13,338 nt of DNA, taken from positions 1 through 13,338 of the forward strand of contig RFZH01000047.1 of NCBI GenBank assembly GCA_009920815.1, given 5' to 3'. Below the pieces are notes generated by a model. That model was not told the origin of the DNA. It saw nothing but the letters and a program-made list of their open reading frames with translations, and searched no databases. The DNA comes from Paracoccaceae bacterium. Lineage in GTDB: Bacteria > Pseudomonadota > Alphaproteobacteria > Rhodobacterales > Rhodobacteraceae. Of the stretch, positions 1 through 6,855 are shown piece by piece (position 1 is the stretch's first letter; the number at the start of each line of letters is the position of its first letter). The translations under genes were made by a program, and so were the position numbers.

Positions 1-792
1 TCTTCGGATGGATATGAACCGGTCTTGCTTGATCTTGTGCAAGATCTTTTGATTGATGACCAACGTTTGACTGTCGTGTGTTGCGGTATGGTGGGGGCAA
101 AAACCGGCTGGGTTGAAGCGCCTTATTCAAAGGTCCCGTGTGCCCCCGCGCACTTGTCCAGCATTGTGTCCGTCAAAACCGTTGACCCGCGCTTATCCGT
201 CTACATACTCGCGGGCCTGTCGCAGGCTCAGCCGGCTGATGTGATGCGGGGCGAGGAAACCCAAATACAGGGATTTATCGCAGACAATCCGCATTGGGAT
301 GGTGTGCTTTGCCTGCCTGGAACCCACAGTAAATGGGTTCATGTCAGCGCGGGCGAGGTGGTGAGCTTTCAAACCTATATGACAGGCGAGATTTTTTCGT
401 TGCTTGCAAAGCAATCGATCCTACGGCTTTCGGTTGATAGTGTGGATTGGGACGATACCGCCTTTGTCGATGCCGTCCAAGAGGCGCTTTCTCATCCGCA
501 ATCAATTTCTGCCCGTCTGTTTTCCTTGCGCGCCCAAGATATCTTGCATGGCCGCTCAAAAGCGTCTGCGCGTGCAACCTTGTCGGGGTCTCTATTAGGA
601 CTAGAATTGGCGGGTGCAAAACCTTACTGGCTGGGCCAAGACGTTGTGCTTGTTGGTAATAAAACGCTTTGTGATCGCTATGCGGATGCTTTGCGGGCTT
701 TGGGTGCCCAAGCGCGTGTGGCAGATGCGACCACGCTTACGATAAAGGGCATAAAATCTGCCTATGATCATATTTTAGGAAACCAGTCATGA
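1..792 (+). CDS. dgoK: 2-dehydro-3-deoxygalactonokinase, 5' end cut off by the window
   Basis: Phosphorylates 2-keto-3-deoxygalactonate with ATP to the 6-phospho form, the kinase step of the De Ley-Doudoroff galactonate pathway in the cytoplasm. The frame is open from base 1, so the TTG at 25 is internal and the true start lies outside. About 263 residues are visible against roughly 290-300 for the family, so the N-terminal phosphate-binding segment is probably what is missing. Family signatures seen are the GMVGAKTGWVEAPY stretch near the visible N-terminus, the LPGTHSKWV motif around base 315, and FQTYMTGEIFSLL just after it. The stop codon overlaps the start of the aldolase gene by 4 bases (ATGA), so the two are translationally coupled. 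The product call is firm; the substrate stereochemistry (galacto rather than gluco) rests on family resemblance and the neighbour. Confidence 0.9.
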   Translation, partial: SSDGYEPVLLDLVQDLLIDDQRLTVVCCGMVGAKTGWVEAPYSKVPCAPAHLSSIVSVKTVDPRLSVYILAGLSQAQPADVMRGEETQIQGFIADNPHWDGVLCLPGTHSKWVHVSAGEVVSFQTYMTGEIFSLLAKQSILRLSVDSVDWDDTAFVDAVQEALSHPQSISARLFSLRAQDILHGRSKASARATLSGSLLGLELAGAKPYWLGQDVVLVGNKTLCDRYADALRALGAQARVADATTLTIKGIKSAYDHILGNQS

Positions 793-1400
793 CCCGACCC
801 ATTATCGCAATTTTGCGCGGGCTTGATCCCGTTAATGCAATTGATACCTGTAATATATTGATCGACGCCGGTATTGAAAATATCGAAGTTCCCCTGAATT
901 CACCTGATCCATTTCGGTCGATTTCGCAGATGGTTGACAGATTCGGAAAGGGCGCGCTGATTGGGGCAGGCACAGTTTTGGACATAGCTGACGTCAAACG
1001 GTTGGCCGATATCGGCGCTGGGATGGTGGTTTCGCCCGACTGTAACCCAGCCGTGATTGACGCCACGCGCGCGGCCGGCATGCAATCTTTTCCAGGCTGC
1101 TTTACGGCGAGCGAATGTTTTACCGCGCTGCGTCACGGGGCAACCGGTTTAAAAATCTTTCCTGCGTCGATTATGGGGCCTTCTGGCGTTGCGGCTTTGC
1201 GCGCTGTCTTGCCAAAAGACTGCAAGGTTTATGCGGTTGGAGGTGCGGGCTCTGATAATTTTGCCGATTGGCTTAAGGTCGGAACAACAGGCTTTGGCAT
1301 TGGCACGGCGCTTTTTACCCCTGATCTGACACGTGATGACATCCGTGATCGCGCGCGTGCGATTGTGGCGTCCTATGATCAGGCAGCGGCCAAGATTTAG
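789..1400 (+). CDS. dgoA: 2-dehydro-3-deoxy-6-phosphogalactonate aldolase
   Basis: Class I aldolase of the KDPG/KDPGal family. It splits 2-keto-3-deoxy-6-phosphogalactonate into pyruvate and glyceraldehyde 3-phosphate through a Schiff-base lysine. The protein has 203 residues, normal for the family. Visible signatures are an IEVPLNSP stretch carrying the likely catalytic Glu33, the GAGTVL motif around residue 57, and GLKIFPAS with the likely Schiff-base Lys122, followed by a glycine-rich phosphate-binding region (AVGGAG). The IEVPLNSP form is typical of DgoA rather than of Eda, which supports the galactonate assignment. The ATG at 789 sits in the 4-base overlap with dgoK, so both are in one operon whose other members (dehydratase, regulator, transporter) presumably lie upstream of the window. 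It is followed by two short hairpins and then the oppositely oriented azlD. Confidence 0.92.
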   Translation: MTRPIIAILRGLDPVNAIDTCNILIDAGIENIEVPLNSPDPFRSISQMVDRFGKGALIGAGTVLDIADVKRLADIGAGMVVSPDCNPAVIDATRAAGMQSFPGCFTASECFTALRHGATGLKIFPASIMGPSGVAALRAVLPKDCKVYAVGGAGSDNFADWLKVGTTGFGIGTALFTPDLTRDDIRDRARAIVASYDQAAAKI

Positions 1401-1440
1401 CCGCAAAATACGGCTGTGCAATCCCCACGAATTGCGTGGG
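1399..1440. terminator. Two short hairpins between convergent dgoA and azlD, weak terminator candidate
   Basis: AGCCG (1399-1403) pairs with CGGCT (1411-1415), and CCCACG (1424-1429) pairs with CGTGGG (1435-1440). Neither is followed by a T-tract on the plus strand, so this is only a candidate transcription-end structure for the dgo operon. No gene is convincing in 1401-1502. Confidence 0.3.
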
Positions 1441-1502
1441 CGACAGCCTTGGTTATGTTGTCTGCGCAGTCGGTCGAGCGGTTGAATTTTGGGGTGTTCC
1501 AA

Positions 1503-1814
1503 TCACACGAGGTTTTGCAAAACCCACAGGACCGATAGGCCAACAGCAATTGTCGATAAAACCGATTTTGTCACCAACGCAACGATAACCGCAATTATTG
1601 CCGCAAGCGCGCGATCTGTGCCAATGTTTGGCGCGTTTGTTGCCGGATCTATCACAACGGATGCGGCGATGATCGCGCTTAACACTGCAATTGGGACGTA
1701 TCTTAAATAACGATCAAAAGATGCCGGCAACGGTTTATTGATCAATCCCGAAAACATCGAGAACCGCATTAAAAACGTCATGATGCCTGTTGTGATCATT
1801 ACAACCCAAATCAT
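1503..1814 (-). CDS. azlD: AzlD-type branched-chain amino acid export subunit
   Basis: Small integral membrane partner of AzlC; the pair exports branched-chain amino acids in characterised systems. The protein has 103 residues from the ATG at 1814, with about four hydrophobic segments: an N-terminal VVMITTGIMTFLMRF, a central VPIAVLSAIIAASVV, then ALAAIIAVIVALVTK and a C-terminal stretch ending LWVLQNLV. The Arg in the first segment (TFLMRF) and the YVPIAVLSA stretch are typical of the AzlD family. A longer frame to 1892 exists, but its extra N-terminus is polar and Cys/Arg-rich and lies inside azlC, so it is rejected. The start overlaps the azlC stop by 4 bases (ATGA), indicating coupling. 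The actual substrate is not visible from sequence. Confidence 0.88.
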   Translation of the reverse strand: MIWVVMITTGIMTFLMRFSMFSGLINKPLPASFDRYLRYVPIAVLSAIIAASVVIDPATNAPNIGTDRALAAIIAVIVALVTKSVLSTIAVGLSVLWVLQNLV

Positions 1815-2509
1815 GACGGATCCTGTCCCCGTTCGACGATTGCACCGGTCACAATACCTGCAAGTGCTGCTGCGATGATCCAAATGTTCCATGGTAAGCT
1901 TTGGCCAAAAACCGCAACCAAACCCGATGCAGCCGCAGCCGAAATTTGTGGCATTTTACGCAAAATAGGCGCAACAATCGCGATAAACGTAAGGGGGATG
2001 GCAAAGTCTAAATTCAAATGCGCAGGCAAAGTTGTGCCAAGCCAGACGCCTGCGGCGGTTGAAATTTGCCAAAACGTCCAAAGGGTTAGGCCAGAACCAA
2101 GCAAGTGATAATGAGCGTGGCGTGGAACAGGGTTTTGTTCAAAGCGTTTGATGGAAACAGCAAAGGCTTCGTCTGTCAAAAGGTACCCCAATATGATGCG
2201 CCATCCGAGGGAAAGATTGCGCAAGTATTTCGCAATTGTCACGCTGTAAAGCACGTGGCGCAGGTTCAAAACCGTTACCGACGATCCAACAATAACCGGT
2301 GCCGCACCCGCCATCCAAAGTTGCGCAAAAACCACCTGTGAGGCGCCGCCGAAAATAATCGAGGACATCAAAATGGTTTGCCATTCTGTCAACCCACTGG
2401 CCATCCCAAGCACACCAAAGACCATGCCGAATGGAATAACCCCCAGCTGCAGCGGCAGCTGATCACGAATGCCGTGAACGAATTCTTGTTTTGGATTTGG
2501 GTCGGTCAT
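1811..2509 (-). CDS. azlC: AzlC-type branched-chain amino acid permease
   Basis: Large subunit of the AzlCD exporter, a polytopic inner-membrane protein. From the ATG at 2509 it has 232 residues, matching the family. Seen: LGVIPFGMVFGVLGMASGL near the N-terminus, the FGGASQVVFAQL region typical of AzlC, and several further hydrophobic segments towards the C-terminus, including FAIPLTFIAIVAPIL and IIAAALAGIVTGAIV. The frame stays open upstream to 2764, but that part runs through the ribosomal terminator and into the end of rplI, so it is not coding. The ribosome-binding site is weak, with only a GGAT-like stretch about 15 bases upstream. Only about 50 bases separate the start from the rplI terminator, so expression may come from a promoter inside rplI or from terminator read-through. 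Confidence 0.9.
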   Translation of the reverse strand: MTDPNPKQEFVHGIRDQLPLQLGVIPFGMVFGVLGMASGLTEWQTILMSSIIFGGASQVVFAQLWMAGAAPVIVGSSVTVLNLRHVLYSVTIAKYLRNLSLGWRIILGYLLTDEAFAVSIKRFEQNPVPRHAHYHLLGSGLTLWTFWQISTAAGVWLGTTLPAHLNLDFAIPLTFIAIVAPILRKMPQISAAAASGLVAVFGQSLPWNIWIIAAALAGIVTGAIVERGQDPS

Positions 2510-2557
2510 TGCGCGATATGATCCAAGCCTGCCAAGCTTGTCAATTGGGAGGGCACA

Positions 2558-2589
2558 TAAAAAAACGCCCGCCAAAATGACGGGCGTTT
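2558..2589 (-). terminator. Intrinsic terminator of the rpsF-rpsR-rplI operon
   Basis: On the minus strand a perfect 9-bp stem (AAACGCCCG, bases 2589-2581, with CGGGCGTTT, 2571-2563) encloses a 9-base loop and runs directly into seven consecutive Ts (2565-2559). It lies about 20 bases after the rplI stop codon, the classical place and form for Rho-independent termination. Confidence 0.92.
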
Positions 2590-2609
2590 CGGGATTGTTT
2601 CGAACAAGC

Positions 2610-3194
2610 TTACGCTTCTTCGCCGTCCTCATCAGCGGCTGCGCCACCGATATCATCGAACAATTCCTGAATTTCAAATTCAGCGGCTGCTTCGTCTTCT
2701 GCAGCTTGTTCCTGGATGGATTTACCAGAGGCTTGCAATTCTGCTTCTTCGACGGAACGTGCAACGTTCAATACGATAGTTGCAGAGACTTCTGGGTGCA
2801 GTTTGACTGACATTTCGTGCAGACCAAGTTCTTTGACCGGTGCGATCAATGAAACTTGTTTACGGTCTACGCTAAAGCCTGCTTCTGTTGCGGCTTCTGC
2901 TGCGTCACGAGGTGATACAGAACCGTACAATGCACCGGCGTCAGACGCTGAACGAATCACGATGAAACGCTGACCGTCCAATTTCGCTGCCAAAGCTTCT
3001 GCTTCTTGCTTTGTCTCTAGGTTGCGGGCTTCCAGCTGCGCTTTTTGTGCTTCGAACGCTTTTACGTTTGCGTCAGATGCTGTTTGCGCTTTGCCTTGTG
3101 GCAACAAAAAGTTACGAGCATAGCCAGGTTTGACATCAACGATGTCACCCATTTGACCCAATTTTGCAACGCGTTCTAATAGGATAACTTGCAT
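2610..3194 (-). CDS. rplI: 50S ribosomal protein L9
   Basis: Protein of the large ribosomal subunit that contacts 23S rRNA with its N-terminal domain and projects outward on a long helix. The protein has 194 residues. The N-terminal domain carries the family signature VAKLGQMGDIVDVKPGYARNF and LLPQGKA. A charged central helix (about residues 45-75) follows, and then the C-terminal domain with SASDAGALYGSV. The last 40 or so residues form an acidic Ala/Glu/Asp-rich tail (ending ADEDGEEA), longer than the roughly 150-residue enterobacterial protein and usual among alphaproteobacteria. The start is fixed by a strong AAGGAG seven bases upstream of the ATG, which overlaps the rpsR stop region; the gap to rpsR is 12 bases. 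It is the last gene of the S6-S18-L9 operon. Confidence 0.97.
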   Translation of the reverse strand: MQVILLERVAKLGQMGDIVDVKPGYARNFLLPQGKAQTASDANVKAFEAQKAQLEARNLETKQEAEALAAKLDGQRFIVIRSASDAGALYGSVSPRDAAEAATEAGFSVDRKQVSLIAPVKELGLHEMSVKLHPEVSATIVLNVARSVEEAELQASGKSIQEQAAEDEAAAEFEIQELFDDIGGAAADEDGEEA

Positions 3195-3206
3195 ATCAAA
3201 TTCTCC

Positions 3207-3434
3207 TTATTTCACAGCGTATGGCAAAAGTGCCAAGAAGCGTGCGCGTTTGATTGCGCGGGCCAATTCACGTTGTTTCTTTGCAGAGACAGCAGTGATG
3301 CGGGATGGTACGATTTTGCCACGCTCAGAGATGTAGCGCTGTAGCAATTTCGTATCTTTGTAATCGATCGCAGGTGCATTATCGCCTGAGAATGGGCATA
3401 CTTTGCGACGACGGAAAAATGGTTTGTTTGCCAT
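3207..3434 (-). CDS. rpsR: 30S ribosomal protein S18
   Basis: Small-subunit protein that pairs with S6 on the platform of the 30S particle. The protein has 75 residues, normal size. It shows the family pattern: RRRKVCPFSGDN near the N-terminus, IDYKDTKLLQRYISERGKI in the middle, the RITAVSAKKQRELARAIKRAR rRNA-binding helix, and an ALLPY ending. A GAGG motif lies 9 bases before the ATG. It begins 17 bases after the rpsF stop codon. No priB-like gene lies between S6 and S18, unlike in enterobacteria. Confidence 0.97.
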   Translation of the reverse strand: MANKPFFRRRKVCPFSGDNAPAIDYKDTKLLQRYISERGKIVPSRITAVSAKKQRELARAIKRARFLALLPYAVK

Positions 3435-3451
3435 TGGTTAGATCCCTCAAC

Positions 3452-3808
3452 TTATGCGCGGCGTTCGCGGCGTTCGCCACGGTCGTCACGTTTTTGCATT
3501 TGAACCGAAGGACCTTCGGCATGTTCATCAACACGGATGGTCAAAACACGCATAACGTCGTCGTGTAGACGCATCAAACGTTCCATTTCCGCAACCGCAG
3601 TCGCAGGCGCATCTGTGCGCAAGAACGCATAGTGACCCTTACGGTTTTTGTTGATTTTATAGGCCATTGTTTTAACGCCCCAGTATTCGTTTTCGATGAC
3701 TTTGCCACCGTTGTCCGCCAATACTGTGGAGAAGTGTTCAATCAGGCCTTCTGCCTGCGCGTTGGACAAGTCCTGACGCGAGATAAAGACATGCTCATAT
3801 AAAGGCAT
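3452..3808 (-). CDS. rpsF: 30S ribosomal protein S6
   Basis: Small-subunit protein that forms a heterodimer with S18. The protein has 118 residues from the ATG at 3808, beginning MPLYEHVFISRQDLS; this is chosen over an 8-residue longer frame because GGAG lies 5 bases upstream and family members start at this point. Seen are the ferredoxin-like fold signature with EYWGVKTMAYKINKNRKGHY (about residues 50-70), and the family's MRLHDDVMRVLTIRV near residue 90. The C-terminal tail is strongly charged (RDDRGERRERRA). It is the first gene of the ribosomal operon and divergent from the gene at 4091. Confidence 0.96.
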   Translation of the reverse strand: MPLYEHVFISRQDLSNAQAEGLIEHFSTVLADNGGKVIENEYWGVKTMAYKINKNRKGHYAFLRTDAPATAVAEMERLMRLHDDVMRVLTIRVDEHAEGPSVQMQKRDDRGERRERRA

Positions 3809-3810
3809 GT

Positions 3811-3832
3811 GTGCTCCATTCATGTCTAGCAC
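3811..3832 (-). promoter_or_regulatory. Candidate hairpin over the rpsF ribosome-binding site
   Basis: On the minus strand GTGCT (3832-3828) can pair with AGCAC (3815-3811). The second arm contains the last bases of the GGAG ribosome-binding site of rpsF, so folding would partly hide it. S6:S18 is known to bind rpsF leaders in several bacteria, but I do not see the CCG-bearing motif described for that element. A 5-bp stem is weak evidence. Confidence 0.22.
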
Positions 3833-4090
3833 GTTTCATAGGGAGGGCTTTACCACTTTCGCACCCACCCACGAGAGACCGCGCGATTAAAGAAAATTCG
3901 CGAAAGTTGCGTCCCTATGACATGTTTCGCAAAAAAGGGCAATCCAAAACCAAGGCGTTTCATGAACCGGTCTGGCGCAACGTGCAAATATTTTTTCCAA
4001 CACAGAAACAATGACCCTGATGTCGGCGCGTTTGTGTCGAAATCTTGCCCCATTTCCAACTTACACCAAAGACACATGAGGGAGAAAATT

Positions 4091-4297
4091 ATGACACATA
4101 TCATCGAACAAGACTTTCGTAGCGCGCGTGGTGCGGCACGTTCTATCATCGGGCGTGTTTTGGGGGCCGCCTGTTTTTTGGCGACCATCGCAATTTCGAT
4201 CACTGGGGCGGTCACACATGGTGCGTTTGCTGATTTGATCACGCTTGGGCTTTGTGCAGCGTTATCAATAACTGGATTGATATTCTGGTCCAGATAG
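4091..4297 (+). CDS. Small two-helix membrane protein, unknown function
   Basis: I do not recognise this gene. The protein has 68 residues. A polar N-terminus with a basic patch (residues about 9-22: FRSARGAARSIIGR) is followed by two hydrophobic segments. These are LGAACFLATIAISITGAV (about 24-41) and a second one from LITLGLCAALSITGLIFW near the C-terminus, separated by a short turn with HGAF. The C-terminus ends SR straight after the second helix. The ATG at 4091 has GGGAGA about 6 bases upstream, which decides this start over a frame open from 3917. It lies divergent from rpsF with a 282-base shared upstream region, and 89 bases before the bactofilin gene. It could be a membrane partner of the bactofilin, but nothing in the sequence proves that. 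Confidence 0.72.
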   Translation: MTHIIEQDFRSARGAARSIIGRVLGAACFLATIAISITGAVTHGAFADLITLGLCAALSITGLIFWSR

Positions 4298-4386
4298 CAC
4301 GCAACAAAATTATTTGGTGTAATACGCTTGCAATCACGCTGAAAACTTGCAGTGTAGCGTCACACCAGTTGCAAAAGGGGATCGGA

Positions 4387-4692
4387 ATGGCCAAAACGTT
4401 TTTAAGCTCTGACGTCAAAATTGATGGTCAAGTCAAATCGAACAGCGACATTGAAATTGATGGCGAGGTCAAAGGTCAAATCCAGGCCACAGCGATTAAG
4501 ATTTTGAACTCTGGCAAGGTAGAAGGTACCGTGCAATGTGATAGCCTCGCGGTCGAGGGTGAGCTGAGCGGCACGGTCGGCGTAAATGACCTGAGCATTT
4601 CATCGACCGGAATCGTTCTGGCAGATGTACAGTATTCCAGCTTGACCACCGCTAAAGGCGCCAAGCTGCAGGGGCAGTTAAAAGTAAAATAA
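4387..4692 (+). CDS. Bactofilin (polymer-forming cytoskeletal protein)
   Basis: Bactofilins self-assemble without nucleotide into filaments at the membrane and place envelope-modifying enzymes. The protein has 101 residues, close to a bare beta-helical core; many family members are 120-180 residues with disordered ends. Seen is the repeating pattern of short beta-strands with Gly/Val turns, e.g. SSDVKIDGQVKS, IEIDGEVKGQI, NSGKVEGTVQCDSLAVEGELSG and LADVQYSSLTTAKGAKLQG, which is the typical register of the family. The start is set by AAGGGG six bases before the ATG at 4387; a longer frame exists but lacks such a site. Only a short basic C-terminus (LKVK) follows the core. It lies 90 bases upstream of the Mrp gene on the same strand. 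The family call is strong; its cellular role here is unknown. Confidence 0.87.
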   Translation: MAKTFLSSDVKIDGQVKSNSDIEIDGEVKGQIQATAIKILNSGKVEGTVQCDSLAVEGELSGTVGVNDLSISSTGIVLADVQYSSLTTAKGAKLQGQLKVK

Positions 4693-4782
4693 GCTGTGGT
4701 CTAAATGTTTTCTGCCGCGTGGCTGGATTATCCGTCTGCGCGGTTTATTTATGGCACGGGCAGAGTTGTAAAGGACACCGAG

Positions 4783-5847
4783 ATGAGCATCACAAAAGAC
4801 CAGGTCACATCTGTATTACGCGCTGTGCAAGACCCTGTCAGCGGCAAAAATCTGATGGATGCTGATATCGTTCGCGGTCTTACGGCGGACGGGTCAAAGG
4901 TGTCTTTTATCTTAGAAATTGATCCAGCGCGGGCAGGGGAATACGATGCGGTTAAAGGCCAAGTCAGTAGCCTGTTGAAAACAGATTATGCCATCACGGA
5001 TGTGTCTATTGTTCTTACGGCGCATGCATCTAAAACCCCACCACCCGATCTAAAACCATCGCGTCCTGCGCCCGCTGGCCCACAGTCAATCAAAGGGGTT
5101 GCGCGCGTTATCGCCGTTGCGTCCGGCAAAGGCGGCGTAGGTAAATCGACGGTTTCCTCAAACCTTGCATGTGCCTTGGCGGCGATGGGCAAGCGTGTAG
5201 GATTGTTGGATGCAGATGTTTACGGGCCATCACAGCCGCGGATGTTGGGCGTGACGGGGCGACCAGCCAGCCCGGATGGGAAAACCATTATCCCGTTAAA
5301 AGCGCATGGCGTCACCGTTATGTCCATGGGCTTTATGCTGGATCCTGACCAAGCTGTGGTTTGGCGTGGCCCAATGTTAATGGGCGCCTTACAGCAAATG
5401 CTTTTTCAGGTGGAATGGGGCGAATTGGACGTTTTGATCGTTGATTTGCCCCCCGGAACAGGGGATGTGCAGCTGACCCTTGCGCAAAAGGCCCAGTTGG
5501 ACGGTGCGATTGTGGTTTCAACGCCGCAAGACGTCGCTTTGCTTGATGCGCGCAAAGGTATTGCGATGTTCAATCAGTTGAAGACCCCGATATTTGGCCT
5601 GATCGAAAATATGTCGACGCATATTTGTTCAAATTGTGGACATGAGGAACATATCTTTGGGCACGGCGGTGTGGTTGCCGAGGCAAAGAAAATGGGTGTG
5701 CCTGTTTTGGCGCAAGTGCCATTACATATTGATATCCGTCTGACATCAGACGGCGGAGCGCCTATAGTGGTGGCACAGCCAGAGAGTGCGCAGGCGAAAG
5801 CGTTCTTTGACGTTGCAAACCATCTGACCCAAAACGTTCTTGCCTAG
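4783..5847 (+). CDS. apbC: Mrp/ApbC family iron-sulfur cluster carrier ATPase
   Basis: P-loop ATPase that binds and passes on [4Fe-4S] clusters in the cytoplasm. The protein has 354 residues. Residues about 5-85 form the MIP18/DUF59 domain, then comes a Pro-rich linker (about 86-105). The ATPase domain has the deviant Walker A GKGGVGKS at 115-122 and LLDADVYGPSQPRM shortly after. IVDLPPGTGDVQLTL is the Walker B region, and Cys282-x-x-Cys285 (HICSNCGH) bridges a cluster between two subunits. All key residues are present. The start at 4783 follows AAGGA by 7 bases; an in-frame ATG at 4705 would add 26 residues not expected in the family. The gene ends 7 bases from the convergent thioredoxin-like gene, with no terminator hairpin between them. 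Confidence 0.94.
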   Translation: MSITKDQVTSVLRAVQDPVSGKNLMDADIVRGLTADGSKVSFILEIDPARAGEYDAVKGQVSSLLKTDYAITDVSIVLTAHASKTPPPDLKPSRPAPAGPQSIKGVARVIAVASGKGGVGKSTVSSNLACALAAMGKRVGLLDADVYGPSQPRMLGVTGRPASPDGKTIIPLKAHGVTVMSMGFMLDPDQAVVWRGPMLMGALQQMLFQVEWGELDVLIVDLPPGTGDVQLTLAQKAQLDGAIVVSTPQDVALLDARKGIAMFNQLKTPIFGLIENMSTHICSNCGHEEHIFGHGGVVAEAKKMGVPVLAQVPLHIDIRLTSDGGAPIVVAQPESAQAKAFFDVANHLTQNVLA

Positions 5848-5854
5848 GCAGACG

Positions 5855-6430
5855 TCATTCATTCCAGACATTTGGATCAATGCCTTTCGCCTCAAATTCG
5901 GCAAAGACGGTTTGCAGATAGCGCTGAAACGGTTCCTCGGCGTAGGCGCCATTTGCAACATATTTTAACGCTGCAAGGTGATGAAATGGTTTGAAATACC
6001 CGGGCATTCTAAACACTTCGCTTGGGGTTCCATCCTCAGACGCGGTGAAAAACAAAGTGGTGGGCGTAAAGTGGATGGCGTTTTTTTGGATCCAATCGCG
6101 CTCTTCCATTTCGGTACCATCAAAATCAACCACTTCGCGTGACCCCCAAAGATCGAGCTGAACTGCCAGATAGTGTTGCGTTATTTCGTTCACAATCTCG
6201 GCTCGCTCGAAATTGACACGATGCAATTCGCGGCAATAGGGACAGCCTGCCTGTTCGACAATAACCATCAATAATTTATCATCGTCGCGTGCTTCGGATA
6301 AATCGTCGGCAAGCTCTAAAAAGCTTTGTGAAAACCAGGGTTGTTTATGTAAACCATCGTCACCCAATTGTGGTTCGGCCCAAAGCGTCATCGGCAAACT
6401 GCTGAATAGAAATGCAAAAATATATCTCAT
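5855..6430 (-). CDS. Exported thioredoxin-fold protein (SoxW-like)
   Basis: Predicted periplasmic thiol-disulfide protein. The protein has 191 residues. Residues 1-18 are a signal peptide with a hydrophobic core and an LWA-EP cleavage site. The active-site motif Cys63-Pro-Tyr-Cys66 sits in EQAGCPYCREL, and the thioredoxin-fold cis-proline is probably in HFTPTTLFF (around residue 121). The long insert and the sequence EMEERDWI are as seen in SoxW-like/thioredoxin_2-type proteins. The CPYC centre resembles glutaredoxins more than TlpA (CxPC). The start is supported by AAGGGAGG about 5 bases upstream. There is no sox gene nearby, so a role in sulfur oxidation is not indicated; reduction of a periplasmic disulfide is more likely. 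It is preceded by the DUF1330 gene 61 bases upstream on the same strand. Confidence 0.85.
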   Translation of the reverse strand: MRYIFAFLFSSLPMTLWAEPQLGDDGLHKQPWFSQSFLELADDLSEARDDDKLLMVIVEQAGCPYCRELHRVNFERAEIVNEITQHYLAVQLDLWGSREVVDFDGTEMEERDWIQKNAIHFTPTTLFFTASEDGTPSEVFRMPGYFKPFHHLAALKYVANGAYAEEPFQRYLQTVFAEFEAKGIDPNVWNE

Positions 6431-6491
6431 GGCGACCTCCCTTTAGGGCAGTTTAGCCGAAATTTAATAAAAAATATACGGGATATCGGCG

Positions 6492-6791
6492 CTAGGCGTG
6501 ACCGATTGCTTCCAGATATCGGATGTCGCGTTTTGCGCTGTTGCCAAGCAAAGACAAAGCTTTTTTGTACGCCGGTGACGAGAACCCTTGTTTCGCAGTG
6601 TCAAGGTCATCCCATTCGATAATAACGGTACGCGTGATTTGACCCAGCTCTTGTGTGCCGACGGGCAGGCCACGTGAAATAAAACGTCCACCTGCAGCGG
6701 AAATTGCGGGACCTGCCAATTCAGCATATCGAGCAAGGGCGGCATCGTCATTGATTTCCAAATAGGTCACAACCTGATAAATTTTGGACAT
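6492..6791 (-). CDS. DUF1330 family protein
   Basis: Small cytoplasmic protein of the DUF1330 group with a ferredoxin-like dimeric alpha/beta-barrel fold; biochemical function unknown. The protein has 99 residues, typical length. Seen are a strand-helix start (KIYQVVTYLEINDDAALARYAELAGPAI), GGRFISRG, the family's IIEWDDLDTAKQGFSSPAYKKA and a closing strand IRYLEAI. The start at 6791 is preferred because GGAAAG lies 7 bases upstream; the in-frame ATG at 6806 has no ribosome-binding site. Its start lies only about 20 bases after the terminator of the preceding DUF882 gene, leaving little room for a promoter of its own. Confidence 0.85.
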   Translation of the reverse strand: MSKIYQVVTYLEINDDAALARYAELAGPAISAAGGRFISRGLPVGTQELGQITRTVIIEWDDLDTAKQGFSSPAYKKALSLLGNSAKRDIRYLEAIGHA

Positions 6792-6810
6792 GCGATGTCT
6801 TTCCATTAAG

Positions 6811-6840
6811 AAAATAAAAAGCCAAGTATTTACTTGGCCT
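6811..6840 (-). terminator. Intrinsic terminator after the DUF882 gene
   Basis: On the minus strand GCCAAGTA pairs with TACTTGGC (6838-6821), an 8-bp perfect palindrome with a minimal loop, followed at once by TTTTTATTTT (6820-6811). It stands 15 bases after the DUF882 stop and ends about 20 bases before the DUF1330 start. Confidence 0.9.
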
Positions 6841-6855
6841 TTGAGGGTCGTTTTT

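Noticed and set aside
1401..1560. Cys-rich minus-strand frame of about 50 codons running from inside azlD to a TAA just after dgoA
   Set aside because: It starts only at a TTG inside azlD, has no ribosome-binding site, and its first half is simply the shifted frame of the azlD gene. It also covers the two hairpins after dgoA.
2510..2764. N-terminal extension of azlC reaching into rplI
   Set aside because: It would run through a clear intrinsic terminator and overlap the conserved rplI end; the ATG at 2509 gives the normal family length.
3833..4090. Possible small gene or RNA in the divergent region between rpsF and the small membrane protein
   Set aside because: Frames here lack ribosome-binding sites and recognisable products, and no clear structured RNA was seen. 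It most likely holds the two promoters, which I could not place with confidence.
5848..5854. Bidirectional terminator between the Mrp gene and the thioredoxin-like gene
   Set aside because: Only 7 bases separate the stops and no hairpin with a T-tract is visible on either side.
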